Made by a program: the position numbers and the translations under genes. Shown here piece by piece: positions 1 through 8,708 of a DNA stretch of 64,000 nucleotides. This DNA comes from Flavobacterium sp. LC2016-01. Its GTDB lineage: Bacteria; Bacteroidota; Bacteroidia; Flavobacteriales; Flavobacteriaceae. The DNA is taken from assembly GCF_009711135.1 (NCBI RefSeq), contig NZ_WMIC01000001.1:124001-188000 (forward strand). Direction: 5' to 3'. Position 1 is the stretch's first letter; each line of letters starts with the position of its first letter. The notes under the pieces are model-generated. The model was not told where the DNA came from and did no database searches. It saw only the letters and a list, made by a program, of their open reading frames with translations.

Positions 1-385
1 TGTTTCTGTTCACGGTATTACCGCTTATATTGGTATTTCTGTTACCAGAATTATTGATTCTGTTTCCACTGTTTGAATTTCGATTATTGCCATTTTTGTT
101 TCGGATATTGGAATTATTGGCAGTTCCTCCGTTAATTCTGGTTCCTCCCTTATTTGCTCCTGGACGAGATATATTAGCAGGTCTGCTTGCATTTGAAGGC
201 CTATTTATATTAGCGGGTCTAGATTGCGTTGCTGGTCTTGCTTGTCTAGTTTGTCCGCCTCCACCGCCAGCTCCGTGAAAACCGCCACGGCCACGCTGTG
301 CAAAACTGTCAAATGAAATCATAAAAAGCGATCCCACGAAAAGCATACAAACCGTTTTTTTTATTGTTTGGGTTATATTTTTCAT
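1..385 (-). CDS. Secreted N/G/R-rich low-complexity protein (partial, 3' end beyond window)
   Basis: An uninterrupted minus-strand frame runs from an ATG at 385 off the left edge, so 128 codons are visible and the stop is not. The first 30 or so residues form a signal peptide (basic start, hydrophobic core, ending FDSFAQ). The rest starts with RGRGGFHGAGGGGG and continues with imperfect repeats such as RPANINRPSNASRPANISRP and then an Asn/Arg/Gly stretch with repeated GNRN units. No catalytic domain is visible in this part. This composition suggests an extended secreted or surface linker, or the disordered start of a longer exported protein. I do not recognise a family. The coding call rests on the clean frame with a good signal peptide. 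Confidence 0.72.
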   Translation of the reverse strand, partial: MKNITQTIKKTVCMLFVGSLFMISFDSFAQRGRGGFHGAGGGGGQTRQARPATQSRPANINRPSNASRPANISRPGANKGGTRINGGTANNSNIRNKNGNNRNSNSGNRINNSGNRNTNISGNTVNRN

Positions 386-471
386 TTTCAGAGTTTTAGT
401 GTTATAAAGTTATTAAAAAAATGATTTCTTCTTCAAAATTTAACTATAATTCAGTTGAGACATCTTGAAAA

Positions 472-1704
472 TTATAATGAAATATCCCATTGTATTCTAA
501 AGCGCCAGCCTTGCTCTAAGGGCAATGTTTTGTCCTGAAAACTGAAATAGCTGACCTCTGAGGTTAATTTGTTTTTATGTCCATTAAAGAACCAGTTAAA
601 AGCGATAGTGGTTTCATCCTGAGAGTTTTCTTTTATTGAACTGTCAGGACGATATCCAGCGTGTCTGGCCGCCATTTCTAATTTTTTTGGCCACCATTCA
701 AAAACATTATTAAAGAAATAACCTGCCTGAACATAATAACCTTTCAATGTAGTAGTATCGTCAAAATTTAATTTATCGATGATTTTTTTTGTATGCATTT
801 CACTTTGCCAAGAGAAACCACGGTACATAAAAGCGGTTTCTAAATTCCATTGATTTACGCGGTACTGTCCGGGAGCACCATTTTCAAAACCTTCTAAAGA
901 TCCTCCGCCAGATTGTGAAAATCGGGTATAAGGGCTTCGGTTTGTTAATCCTGAAATTGCAATAATTGGAGTTGGTTTTTCGTGAAATTCTAAATCGCTG
1001 CCTTCAAAGTCAAGAAATCTTCCTAAGAAATTCCATTGTGCACGGCCAAAATACATCAGATTTCCATCGTCATTTGTTGTATTTCCTCGTCCGGTTCCGG
1101 TAAGTGCTGCGGCCCAATAATTAAAATCGGCAATACCGGCTCCTTTAAGATGTCCGTAAACTTCAACTCCCATTTGTCTGTCGGCGGTAAAAGGACGGTT
1201 TATTAAAGATCGGTCAACCGTTTGCTGTTCACCGCTGCTTATAAAACGTTCACGAGTATATTCAACTTTCCATTGACCGGCTTTAAAACTGAGCCATTCC
1301 CATTTTTCAATCATCAGCCTAAAATCTAATAAATTTGACTGACTGAGCTCATATTCCCAATAATATTTCAGCCAAGGATGAAAGGCATGCCCGCCAATTT
1401 TTAAACGGGCTCTGTTGATTTTAAAAGTTGTTTTTGCTTCCTGACTGTAATCGTCATAAGTTAGCGGATCTGTATCGTTAGGAGTAGAAAATCGAAATTG
1501 GAGTCTGCTCTGTAATTGAAAAAGAAATTTGTTGTCTCTGGTTCGTAATTCAATTCCTTTGCTTCCGTAGCTTACATTGATCAGTTTGGTAGTGTCTTTT
1601 TCTTTTTCGAGCTGTGCCATTCCATTTAAACCAATTAAAAGCAGTAAGGATGTCAAAAGAATTTTTGAAATCGAAACAGTTTTATTTGTTTTATATAGGT
1701 GCAT
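472..1704 (-). CDS. Porin, phosphate-selective porin O/P-like
   Basis: This 410-residue protein has an N-terminal signal peptide ending near NGMAQ and then alternating amphipathic strands expected of an outer-membrane beta-barrel. Segments such as FLFQLQSRLQFRF and KINRARLKIGGHAF, followed by KYYWEYELSQSN, match the pattern of the OprP/OprO porin family as I know it. The chain ends in the short hydrophobic strand RFRIQWDISL, as outer-membrane barrels do. The gene lies 18 bases downstream of the 194-residue outer-membrane protein and shares its strand with the sulfatase, so the three may be cotranscribed. In the family these porins let anions through the outer membrane; which anion is used here cannot be read from the sequence. 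Confidence 0.82.
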   Translation of the reverse strand: MHLYKTNKTVSISKILLTSLLLLIGLNGMAQLEKEKDTTKLINVSYGSKGIELRTRDNKFLFQLQSRLQFRFSTPNDTDPLTYDDYSQEAKTTFKINRARLKIGGHAFHPWLKYYWEYELSQSNLLDFRLMIEKWEWLSFKAGQWKVEYTRERFISSGEQQTVDRSLINRPFTADRQMGVEVYGHLKGAGIADFNYWAAALTGTGRGNTTNDDGNLMYFGRAQWNFLGRFLDFEGSDLEFHEKPTPIIAISGLTNRSPYTRFSQSGGGSLEGFENGAPGQYRVNQWNLETAFMYRGFSWQSEMHTKKIIDKLNFDDTTTLKGYYVQAGYFFNNVFEWWPKKLEMAARHAGYRPDSSIKENSQDETTIAFNWFFNGHKNKLTSEVSYFSFQDKTLPLEQGWRFRIQWDISL

Positions 1705-1722
1705 AATTGGTTTTTAAAATAT

Positions 1723-2307
1723 TTATTTCCCTCCAAAGTTTTTTGCAATTCCTAATCCAATTCCCCAGCTGTCATAAGCATTCCATTTAAAATCATAGCT
1801 GACAGTTCCAAAAATTTCCCAATCTTTTGGCAGTTCGTAACCATATTCAACTCCGGCTCTGGTTAAGAAATAATCTTCTTCTTTGGCAAATTCACCTCCT
1901 AAGCCTAAAAGAAAACTCCAGTGTTCGTTTGGTTTATAAATTCCCATCACTGCTGGTGCAATTGGATAACTTCTTTCAACGGTTTCTTTTTCGTCTCCGC
2001 TTTCCAGATTTTTTTCGACTTTAAATTTTTCGATAATAAAATCAGTATGAAGACCAATTGACCATTTTTCTTGAAATTGAAAAGTATAATCTAATCCCCA
2101 AGCCGGAAGACTTAAAACTTCCTTGTTTCCTTCGTCATCCCGGCCTTCAAAAACATGAACATGATTTATTGAAATTCCTATTTGATGATGCGGACTGAAA
2201 GCTTTTTCTTCATTTTCCTGAGCAATGCATTTATAATTAAATAAACTAAAGCTCAGAATAAATATAAAAGGGATAAGCTTTTTTAAATTGTTATTTACAT
2301 AAAGCAT
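1723..2307 (-). CDS. Outer-membrane beta-barrel protein, unknown function
   Basis: This 194-residue protein has a signal peptide (hydrophobic core LIPFIFILSFSLFNY, then a Cys-Ile-Ala-Gln end) and then short amphipathic strands with aromatic ends, for example WGLDYTFQFQEKWSIGLHTDF and GTVSYDFKWNAYDSWGIG. That is the look of a small eight-stranded OmpW/OmpA-like barrel. No enzyme motif is present. The gene sits between a sulfatase gene and a porin gene on the same strand. A role in uptake or sensing of the same substrate is possible by position only. An inverted repeat lies in the gap upstream. Confidence 0.72.
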   Translation of the reverse strand: MLYVNNNLKKLIPFIFILSFSLFNYKCIAQENEEKAFSPHHQIGISINHVHVFEGRDDEGNKEVLSLPAWGLDYTFQFQEKWSIGLHTDFIIEKFKVEKNLESGDEKETVERSYPIAPAVMGIYKPNEHWSFLLGLGGEFAKEEDYFLTRAGVEYGYELPKDWEIFGTVSYDFKWNAYDSWGIGLGIAKNFGGK

Positions 2308-2351
2308 TTGATAATTGTTTAATTGAAAAATGGAAACTGACTTATAAATAG

Positions 2352-2397
2352 AAGAGGTATTTATTGTCCATTTTACTGTTCAAATCAAATACCTCTT
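2352..2397 (-). repeat. Inverted repeat between sulfatase and barrel gene
   Basis: AAGAGGTATTT at 2352-2362 pairs perfectly with AAATACCTCTT at 2387-2397 across a 24-base loop. It lies in the 108-base gap between the sulfatase stop and the next gene of the same strand. It could be a weak intercistronic terminator or an RNA-processing hairpin. There is no clean T run after it on the minus strand, so a strong terminator is unlikely. Confidence 0.5.
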
Positions 2398-2415
2398 TAT
2401 AAATCTAAATTTTAA

Positions 2416-4857
2416 TTAATCTCTATTCAAAGCACTTTTCGCTTCGCTGTTTAAATTTGAATATTCGATTTTACCAACGTCAACGCCTACACCAAAAATT
2501 TCTCCTCCTTTAAATTCGCCTGGAGTTTTGTATTCTTGACTTACAGCATCACCGCTGTCAAAACCAACACAAAGGCCATCACCTGAAAGGGTGAATTTTC
2601 CTGTTTGTGTTCTCATTGGTCCAGACGCCACTTCTTTGCCGTCAATATAAAGTTTCATTTTTCCAAGTGATTCACCATTTGGGCCTTCCTTTTCGCGTGT
2701 AAATTCCATCCCGAAAACATGTTTTCCTGGCGTAATATCTACGTTTGAAGTAAATTTTTGTTCAGGAGCGATTCCTAAAAAATTGTAGACATAATTTAGT
2801 TTTTTGTTTTTTAGAAACAAGGTATGTCCTCCAAAACGAGATCCATGTGCAAAAAGTACTCCAGAAGCATTTGCATCTTTTACATCAACGTCTGCAACGA
2901 TTTTATAGGAACGTCCACGAACATTTACAGCAACGCCTTCTGGTACCGGAGCAGTTCCTGGATAATAAACATATCTGCTGCGAGGCGCTTCTGTTGATGG
3001 TCTTTCAATACCTAATTGTTCAATTGCTGTACGGTCATCAAGTGGCAATACCAAATTTTTGGTTGCTTCTGTATTCCAGTCGGCAATTAATTCTTTTAAT
3101 TTGTCTGGATTTTTTTTGGCTAAATTGTTAGATTCTGCTCTATCAACATCTGTATTATAAAGCTCCCATTCGTCTTTATCAAAATTCCCTTTTCCAGTCA
3201 GTGGCGCATGCAATGCTACTGCTTTCCAGCCGTCTTTCCATAAAGCACGGCTTCCCAGCATGGCAAAATACTGAATGTGTTTTTGAGTTTTGGCATCTGG
3301 TGCAGCATCAAAGGTATATTTCATCGATACTCCAGATAATGGATATTGCGGAACACCACGATATACTTTTGGCATCTCAACACCGCAAACTTCTAATAAA
3401 GTTGGAACGATATCTGTCGAGTGGTGAAACTGATTGCGAACTTCTCCTTTTGCTTTAATTCCTTTCGGCCAAGAAATTACTAAAGGATCGCAAGTTCCGC
3501 CTGCATATTCACTGTATCTTTTGAACATTTTAAATGGAGTTGAAAATGCGGCAGCCCATCCTGTTGGATAATGCTCATAAGTATCTGGTCCGCCTAATTT
3601 GTCTAAATATTTTAAGTTTTCTTTTACTTCATCCGGATATCCGTTAAAAAATTTATTTTCATTTACAGAACCAGAAGGAGAACCTTCGCCTGAAGCTCCA
3701 TTATCAGCAGCATATAAAACGATTGTATTTTCTAATTGCCCCGTTTTTTCTAAATAATCAATTATACGGCCTACCTGAGCATCTGTATATTCGGAGAAAC
3801 CGGCATAAACTTCGGCTAATCTTGAAAATAATTTCTTTTCGTCTGCGCTTAATTTATTCCAATCTAAAACTTCATCACCTGGATTTGAAACTCCCGGAGG
3901 AAGCGGATTGAATTTCTCAAATTTAGTTCCGGCAGGGATAATTCCTTTAGCTATCATACGAGGCAATACCCATTTGCGATAAGCGTCATAGCCTTCGTCA
4001 AATTTGCCTTTGTATTTTGCAATATATTCTTCGGGTGCATGGTGCGGTGCATGATTTGCTCCCGGACAATACCACATAAACCAAGGTTTTGATGGGTTTG
4101 TTGCTTGTTGGTCACGAATATATTCTAAAGCATGATCGGCTAAATCTTTAGATAAATGATAACCATCTTCAGGGCCATATTTTGCTTCTGTAAAATGATT
4201 GTCTTCCACTAAATCAGGATACCATTGATTGGTTTCTCCTCCAAGAAATCCGTAATAACGGTCAAATCCCATTTGTAATGGCCAAGTACTGCGATCGCCG
4301 CCAGAAGCCACGTCTTGTTCAGGAACGTTATGATCTTTTCCAATCCAGAAGGTACTCCATCCGTTATCTTGCAATACTTGCCCAATGGTAGCAACTTGTT
4401 TTGGCAGTCTTCCGCTTGCACCGGGATATCCTGCAGCAGCTTCAGTAATGGCAGCCATTCCGTTTAAATGATGATTTCGGCCAGTAAGCAAGGTAGAACG
4501 CGTTGGCGAACATAAAGCTGTTGTATGCCATTGTGTGTATATAAGACCATTATCAGCTAATTTTTGCAGGGTTGGCATATTAATAGCGCCTCCAAATGGT
4601 GACCACGCGGCAAGACCAGTGTCATCATATAAAATAAATAAGATATTTGGCGCGCCTTTTGGAGCTGTTTTTGGATTATAAGGTGCCCAGTCTTCTTTAG
4701 AATCTCGAACATCTAAGCTAATTTTGCCTTTAAAGTTTTCTTTTGTAATTTGTTGAGGATCAGCTTGTGCTGATGCTTTTGGAGCGATGCACGGCAGAAG
4801 GCAAAGTAGAAATAATAGGATACTTTTTTTAAGTATCGTAAGAGTGCTGGCTTTCAT
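2416..4857 (-). CDS. Arylsulfatase, type I (formylglycine) sulfatase
   Basis: This 813-residue exported enzyme would hydrolyse sulfate esters in the periplasm or outside the cell. A signal peptide covers about residues 1-31. The first metal-binding pair is the DD at 78-79 in NILFILYDD. The sulfatase signature CSPTRSTLLTGR starts at Cys116, the residue converted to formylglycine in this family, with Arg120 after it. A downstream AADNGASGEG segment gives the later metal ligands. The C-terminal part (about 640 onwards) looks like a beta-sandwich add-on, making the protein longer than a typical 500-600 residue sulfatase and similar to long AtsA-type arylsulfatases. No maturase gene is in the window. 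Substrate cannot be told from sequence. Porin and barrel genes follow on the same strand. Confidence 0.9.
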   Translation of the reverse strand: MKASTLTILKKSILLFLLCLLPCIAPKASAQADPQQITKENFKGKISLDVRDSKEDWAPYNPKTAPKGAPNILFILYDDTGLAAWSPFGGAINMPTLQKLADNGLIYTQWHTTALCSPTRSTLLTGRNHHLNGMAAITEAAAGYPGASGRLPKQVATIGQVLQDNGWSTFWIGKDHNVPEQDVASGGDRSTWPLQMGFDRYYGFLGGETNQWYPDLVEDNHFTEAKYGPEDGYHLSKDLADHALEYIRDQQATNPSKPWFMWYCPGANHAPHHAPEEYIAKYKGKFDEGYDAYRKWVLPRMIAKGIIPAGTKFEKFNPLPPGVSNPGDEVLDWNKLSADEKKLFSRLAEVYAGFSEYTDAQVGRIIDYLEKTGQLENTIVLYAADNGASGEGSPSGSVNENKFFNGYPDEVKENLKYLDKLGGPDTYEHYPTGWAAAFSTPFKMFKRYSEYAGGTCDPLVISWPKGIKAKGEVRNQFHHSTDIVPTLLEVCGVEMPKVYRGVPQYPLSGVSMKYTFDAAPDAKTQKHIQYFAMLGSRALWKDGWKAVALHAPLTGKGNFDKDEWELYNTDVDRAESNNLAKKNPDKLKELIADWNTEATKNLVLPLDDRTAIEQLGIERPSTEAPRSRYVYYPGTAPVPEGVAVNVRGRSYKIVADVDVKDANASGVLFAHGSRFGGHTLFLKNKKLNYVYNFLGIAPEQKFTSNVDITPGKHVFGMEFTREKEGPNGESLGKMKLYIDGKEVASGPMRTQTGKFTLSGDGLCVGFDSGDAVSQEYKTPGEFKGGEIFGVGVDVGKIEYSNLNSEAKSALNRD

Positions 4858-5280
4858 GATTTTATGGTATTAAATTTATTTTTATTCTTGTCTTGGTAAA
4901 CAATTCTTGAATTTTTGATAATAATTTAACGGGTAAAAAATAATGCAACCTGATTTTCTTATTTGTAAATAGTTTTTTAGAGCGTATAGATTTAAATATT
5001 CCTTTTTTATATGGCTTCTAATTGAAATGAATTTTTTTGAGGTGTTTTTTTTGTAACTAACTCAAAATTAAATAATAAATAGATGATCAAGTCTTTTGAT
5101 AAACCTTAAAATTGTTTCATTTTATAACTTGCAACCTTAAATTTTGAATCTTGACTTCTACTTTTTTGAATAGGTTAAAAGGAATTGAATAAAATTGTAA
5201 TTATTTGTTTTCTATAAAAAAGCACCTTTTTAAACTATAATATTTAAATTTGCATCCGAAAACAACACAACAAAATTCTT
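4858..5280. other. 423-base divergent intergenic region
   Basis: This A+T-rich gap separates the minus-strand sulfatase and the plus-strand pyrD. It should hold both promoters. I see a -7-type box for pyrD near its right end, but no convincing promoter for the sulfatase, no repeat family and no small open frame of note. Confidence 0.6.
5245..5252 (+). promoter_or_regulatory. Probable pyrD -7 box (TAnnTTTG)
   Basis: TAAATTTG matches the Bacteroidota -7 consensus TAnnTTTG and lies 28 bases before the pyrD start codon. No TTG is found at the expected -33 spacing, so only the -7 element is supported. Confidence 0.55.
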
Positions 5281-6315
5281 ATGTATAAATTGATAATTCG
5301 TCCGATACTTTTTTGGTTTGATCCAGAAGAAGTACATTACTTTACTTTTTCATTTGTAAAATTCATTTCAAAAATCCCAGGAGTTTCGTCAATTATAAGA
5401 GCAATTTATGAAGTAAAAGATGCTCGATTAGAAAGAGAAGTTTTCGGAATTAAATTCAAAAATCCAGTTGGACTTGCAGCAGGATTTGATAAAGATGCCA
5501 AGTTATATAAGGAACTTGGGGATTTTGGTTTTGGTTTTATTGAAATTGGAACTGTAACTCCGGTTGGTCAGGAAGGAAATCCTAAAAAACGTTTATTCCG
5601 TTTGAAAGAAGATCAAGCCATTATTAACCGAATGGGATTTAACAACGGCGGTGTTATTGAAGCCGTAGAACGTTTGAAAAAGAATTCGGGAGTTTTGATT
5701 GGAGGAAATATTGGAAAAAATAAGGTAACTCCAAACGAAAATGCTGTTGACGATTATATCATTTGTTTTGACGCATTGTTTGATCACGTCGATTATTTTG
5801 TAGTGAATGTAAGTTCGCCAAATACGCCAAATTTAAGAGCGCTTCAAGATAAAGAGCCTTTAACAGCTTTATTGCAGACATTGCAGGACAGAAATGTTGA
5901 AAAACAAAAAACAAGCACTCAAAAAGTAAAACCGATTCTTTTAAAAATTGCTCCAGACTTAACAGACGAGCAATTATTAGATATTATTGATATTGTAAAA
6001 ACGACTCAAATTGCGGGCGTAATTGCTACAAATACGACCATTTCAAGAGATGGTTTACAGTCTGTAAATCAATCTGAAATGGGAGGTTTATCAGGAAGAC
6101 CATTAACAAAACGTTCTACAGAAGTGATTCGTTTTCTTTCAGAAAAAAGCAATAAAGCTTTCCCAATTATTGGAGTAGGAGGAATTCATTCAGCCGATGA
6201 TGCCATTGAAAAACTAAATGCAGGAGCAAGTTTAGTACAATTGTACACTGGTTTTATTTATGAAGGTCCGGCGCTGATAAAAGCAATCAATAAAAAAGTT
6301 TTAGCTAAATTGTAA
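5281..6315 (+). CDS. pyrD: Dihydroorotate dehydrogenase (quinone), class 2
   Basis: This 344-residue enzyme oxidises dihydroorotate to orotate in pyrimidine synthesis, passing electrons to membrane quinone. The N-terminal segment [20 protein letters not shown] is the helical membrane-association extension that marks class 2. FMN-binding and active-site segments follow: [12 protein letters not shown], then [10 protein letters not shown], then [11 protein letters not shown] with the catalytic Ser of class 2, and near the end [11 protein letters not shown]. Length is normal for the class. The last 15 bases overlap the end of the convergent DUF3307 gene. A TAnnTTTG box sits just upstream. Confidence 0.97.
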   Translation: MYKLIIRPILFWFDPEEVHYFTFSFVKFISKIPGVSSIIRAIYEVKDARLEREVFGIKFKNPVGLAAGFDKDAKLYKELGDFGFGFIEIGTVTPVGQEGNPKKRLFRLKEDQAIINRMGFNNGGVIEAVERLKKNSGVLIGGNIGKNKVTPNENAVDDYIICFDALFDHVDYFVVNVSSPNTPNLRALQDKEPLTALLQTLQDRNVEKQKTSTQKVKPILLKIAPDLTDEQLLDIIDIVKTTQIAGVIATNTTISRDGLQSVNQSEMGGLSGRPLTKRSTEVIRFLSEKSNKAFPIIGVGGIHSADDAIEKLNAGASLVQLYTGFIYEGPALIKAINKKVLAKL

Positions 6316-7017
6316 AAGAAGTGCCTGGATAATAAGTCCGGTTACGATTGCAATTCCAAAACTGATTAAAGTTCCAATCATTACATATTCAGTAAGTTTT
6401 CGGTCTTTGGCCTCTTGTAGGTCTCCAAATCTAAAAATAGATTTTGCGGCCAATAAAAATCCGATTGCCTCAAAGTGATTGGTTAAAATAAAACAAACGA
6501 TAAGCAAACGTTCTAATATGCCAATGTAATTTCCTGCATTGGCAAGAGAATTATCTTGGTGGCTATTTTGACTTTCAGGACTCCAGATTGAAATAATGGT
6601 TTTGATGAAAATTGATACTGGTTTTGTAACAAGTAAAAAACCTGTAAGCAAAATCCAAAAAGTATTGTCCTGCCAAAAAGGAATGATATTTTTGTTTTGA
6701 TAAAGTAGCACAACGGCGATTAAAACCAGAATATGTGCGATTTGATCAACAACAAACCAAGTACGTTTGGTTTTCTTTTTCTGAAAATTCAGTTTGATTA
6801 AATCAATAATTCCATGCGTAATAGCAATGAAAATGACATATGGAATAAAACTGATTTCTCCGGCTAAAATTGTAGCTAAAACGCCGTGTAACACTACATG
6901 AACATATAAGTAGATACTTTTATGTTTCTTAATTTCTTTGTCGGCGACCCAAGAATTTGGCTGCCAGATAAAATCACCTAATAAATGTGCCAAAAGCAGT
7001 TTTACGAATAAAATCAT
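6301..7017 (-). CDS. DUF3307 family integral membrane protein
   Basis: This 238-residue protein has several hydrophobic segments, and its start [17 protein letters not shown] is the recognisable N-terminus of DUF3307 proteins. A conserved [10 protein letters not shown] motif (His and Asp in a membrane helix) appears near residue 65. The function of the family is not established. Its start codon overlaps the satD stop by four bases (ATGA), so the two are almost certainly translated together; this pairing of DUF3307 with SatD is common as I recall. The 3' end overlaps pyrD by 15 bases. Confidence 0.85.
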   Translation of the reverse strand: MILFVKLLLAHLLGDFIWQPNSWVADKEIKKHKSIYLYVHVVLHGVLATILAGEISFIPYVIFIAITHGIIDLIKLNFQKKKTKRTWFVVDQIAHILVLIAVVLLYQNKNIIPFWQDNTFWILLTGFLLVTKPVSIFIKTIISIWSPESQNSHQDNSLANAGNYIGILERLLIVCFILTNHFEAIGFLLAAKSIFRFGDLQEAKDRKLTEYVMIGTLISFGIAIVTGLIIQALLLQFS

Positions 7018-7625
7018 GGGGCAAGTTGTTTTATTTGAGTTCTGAAATATCGGTCTAAATTCATGACTAGATCAAATTGAGCGCGTTTTTGTCTTCGGCT
7101 TACAGCGGCCTGATTAATGCCTAATTTCTGTCCAAGTTCTTCCTGTGACAGCGTCGGATTTTCGATAGCCACGGCAACAAATTCTGCTGATTGTACCAGC
7201 CAGCTGTCCATAAAAGTGAGCGCAAGCTGCAGCATCAAATTCATTTTTTCATCAAAAGCAAAATCGCCAGTTCGCATAGCTAAAGTTACTTTTTGCTTTT
7301 TTAAAGTCTCAAAAAGTTCTCCTGAATTTATAAATGCGACGCCATTGCTTTCGGATATTTTTTCAGCTGTATATGTTTTATCTCCAAAACCAATACTCAT
7401 CCGAGCATCTGATTTTATTGTACGTAAATGCGCTTTTACTAAAATAGCAGCTAATAAAGCATCTTCAGGGTTTTTGATTTCAATTTGAAATTCATCTCCT
7501 CGGTACACTTCCCATTCGGTTGGTGTTTTGCCAAACGGACTTAGGATTTTTTTCAAATCTTCGACCCAATGATTTGATTTCTGCTGTCTTGAACCAATAA
7601 TGTCGCCTGTAATTACACTAGTCAT
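7014..7625 (-). CDS. SatD family protein with C-terminal helix-turn-helix
   Basis: The protein starts TSVITGDIIGSRQQ, which is the N-terminal signature of the SatD family. I place the start at the ATG at 7625; the frame can be opened two codons earlier at a TTG, but that codon overlaps a promoter-like box. Near the C-terminus the segment LSQEELGQKLGINQAAVSRR (about 165-185) looks like a helix-turn-helix, so the protein may bind DNA. A -7 box lies about 38 bases upstream and two identical 21-base direct repeats lie just beyond it, which suggests regulated, possibly self-regulated, expression. The gene is coupled to the DUF3307 gene. The molecular function of SatD is unknown; in streptococci the name comes from a secretion and acid-tolerance locus. 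Confidence 0.85.
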   Translation of the reverse strand: MTSVITGDIIGSRQQKSNHWVEDLKKILSPFGKTPTEWEVYRGDEFQIEIKNPEDALLAAILVKAHLRTIKSDARMSIGFGDKTYTAEKISESNGVAFINSGELFETLKKQKVTLAMRTGDFAFDEKMNLMLQLALTFMDSWLVQSAEFVAVAIENPTLSQEELGQKLGINQAAVSRRQKRAQFDLVMNLDRYFRTQIKQLAP

Positions 7626-7662
7626 AACCAAATATAATTAAAAAATAATAAACTTTCTATTA

Positions 7663-7670
7663 CAAATATA
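7663..7670 (-). promoter_or_regulatory. Probable satD -7 box (TAnnTTTG)
   Basis: On the minus strand the box reads TATATTTG and lies 38 bases before the satD ATG. A second identical box lies at 7629-7636, too close to the start codon to be a useful promoter. No TTG is placed correctly for a -33 element. Confidence 0.5.
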
Positions 7671-7683
7671 AGTAATATTTTTT

Positions 7684-7732
7684 ATTATTACGTTTTTTGG
7701 TAATATTTGTAATTATTACGTTTTTTGGTAAT
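7684..7732. repeat. Two identical 21-base direct repeats in the satD / lyase divergent region
   Basis: The unit ATTATTACGTTTTTTGGTAA plus a final T occurs at 7684-7704 and again at 7712-7732, 28 bases apart start to start, so on nearly the same face of the helix at about 2.7 turns. The copies sit immediately upstream of the satD -7 box and 100-150 bases before the HMG-CoA-lyase-like gene on the other strand. The most likely role is a pair of operator sites. This is an inference from position and identity. Confidence 0.65.
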
Positions 7733-7835
7733 TTTTTATAGTATTGCAGTTTTGTGTAATAATTTTGGATTCTGATTAAATTGCTTTTATTTCTTTAAAA
7801 AAGAAACTAACTTAGCCTTTACAAAAGAAAAAGTT

Positions 7836-8702
7836 TTGAATAAAGAAATCAAGATTATCGAATGTCCGCGAGATGCTATGCAAGGCATCAAGGATTTTAT
7901 TCCAACAAAAAATAAGGTTACTTATATTCAGGCATTGCTTCGTGTGGGTTTTGATACTATTGATTTTGGAAGTTTTGTTTCTCCAAAAGCAATTCCGCAA
8001 ATGCAGGATACCGCCGAAGTTTTGGCACAGCTGGATCTTTCGCAGACTTCAAGTAAATTACTTTCTATAATTGCCAATACGCAAGGCGCAGCTTTGGCTT
8101 CAGAATTTGAATCTATTCAATATTTAGGATTTCCTTTTTCGATATCTGAAAATTTTCAGATGCGTAATACACATAAAACCATTGCCGAATCGCTGGTTAC
8201 TTTAGAAGAAATTCTGGAGATTGCCGATAAAAAGAATAAAGAAGTTGTAACTTATCTTTCAATGGGTTTTGGAAATCCATACGGAGATCCTTGGAATATT
8301 GAAATCGTAGGGGAGTGGACCGAAAAACTGGCCGGAATGGGCGTTAAAATTTTATCGCTTTCAGACACGGTGGGAAGTTCAACGCCAGATGTCATTACGT
8401 ATCTTTTTTCTAATTTAATTCCGAAATACCCTCAAATTGAGTTTGGAGCTCATTTGCATACCACTCCAGAAAGCTGGTTTGAAAAAATTGATGCAGCAGC
8501 AAAAGCTGGCTGTACACGTTTTGACGGTGCAATTCAAGGATTTGGAGGATGTCCTATGGCAACAGATAAATTGACAGGGAATATGCCTACAGAAAAACTG
8601 GTTTCTTATTTTACTGCCAATAAAAAAATCACCGGACTTAATTCCTTAAGTTTTGAAAGTGCTTATAATGAAGCTTCAAAATTGTTTGGAAAATTTCATT
8701 AA
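7836..8702 (+). CDS. Hydroxymethylglutaryl-CoA lyase-like enzyme (HMGL family)
   Basis: This 288-residue TIM-barrel enzyme belongs to the family that cleaves 3-hydroxy-3-methylglutaryl-CoA to acetoacetate and acetyl-CoA in leucine breakdown. The start IKIIECPRDAMQGIK gives the Arg-Asp pair that binds metal and substrate in the family. The His pair GAHLHTTPESW follows at about 208, and the signature with the catalytic Cys, FDGAIQGFGGCPMA, at about 232. The start codon is a TTG at 7836 preceded by AAAGAAAAAG; no ATG lies nearby, and the conserved N-terminus demands this start. The last nine residues, ASKLFGKFH, are encoded a second time about 380 bases downstream. Exact substrate within the HMGL family is not certain. 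Confidence 0.88.
   Translation: MNKEIKIIECPRDAMQGIKDFIPTKNKVTYIQALLRVGFDTIDFGSFVSPKAIPQMQDTAEVLAQLDLSQTSSKLLSIIANTQGAALASEFESIQYLGFPFSISENFQMRNTHKTIAESLVTLEEILEIADKKNKEVVTYLSMGFGNPYGDPWNIEIVGEWTEKLAGMGVKILSLSDTVGSSTPDVITYLFSNLIPKYPQIEFGAHLHTTPESWFEKIDAAAKAGCTRFDGAIQGFGGCPMATDKLTGNMPTEKLVSYFTANKKITGLNSLSFESAYNEASKLFGKFH
8673..8702 (+). repeat. 3' end of lyase gene, first copy of a 30-base duplication
   Basis: These 30 bases encode ASKLFGKFH and the stop of the lyase gene. They recur at 9051-9080 with 27 of 30 positions identical. The three differences are all third-codon positions (TTG/TTA, GGA/GGT, AAA/AAG) and change no residue. Confidence 0.8.
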
Positions 8703-8708
8703 TGAAAA

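Noticed and set aside
30..278. Plus-strand open frame of 82 codons, rich in Leu and Pro
   Set aside because: It is the reverse of the low-complexity secreted protein gene on the minus strand, which has a signal peptide and sensible codons. The plus frame has no start signals and odd composition.
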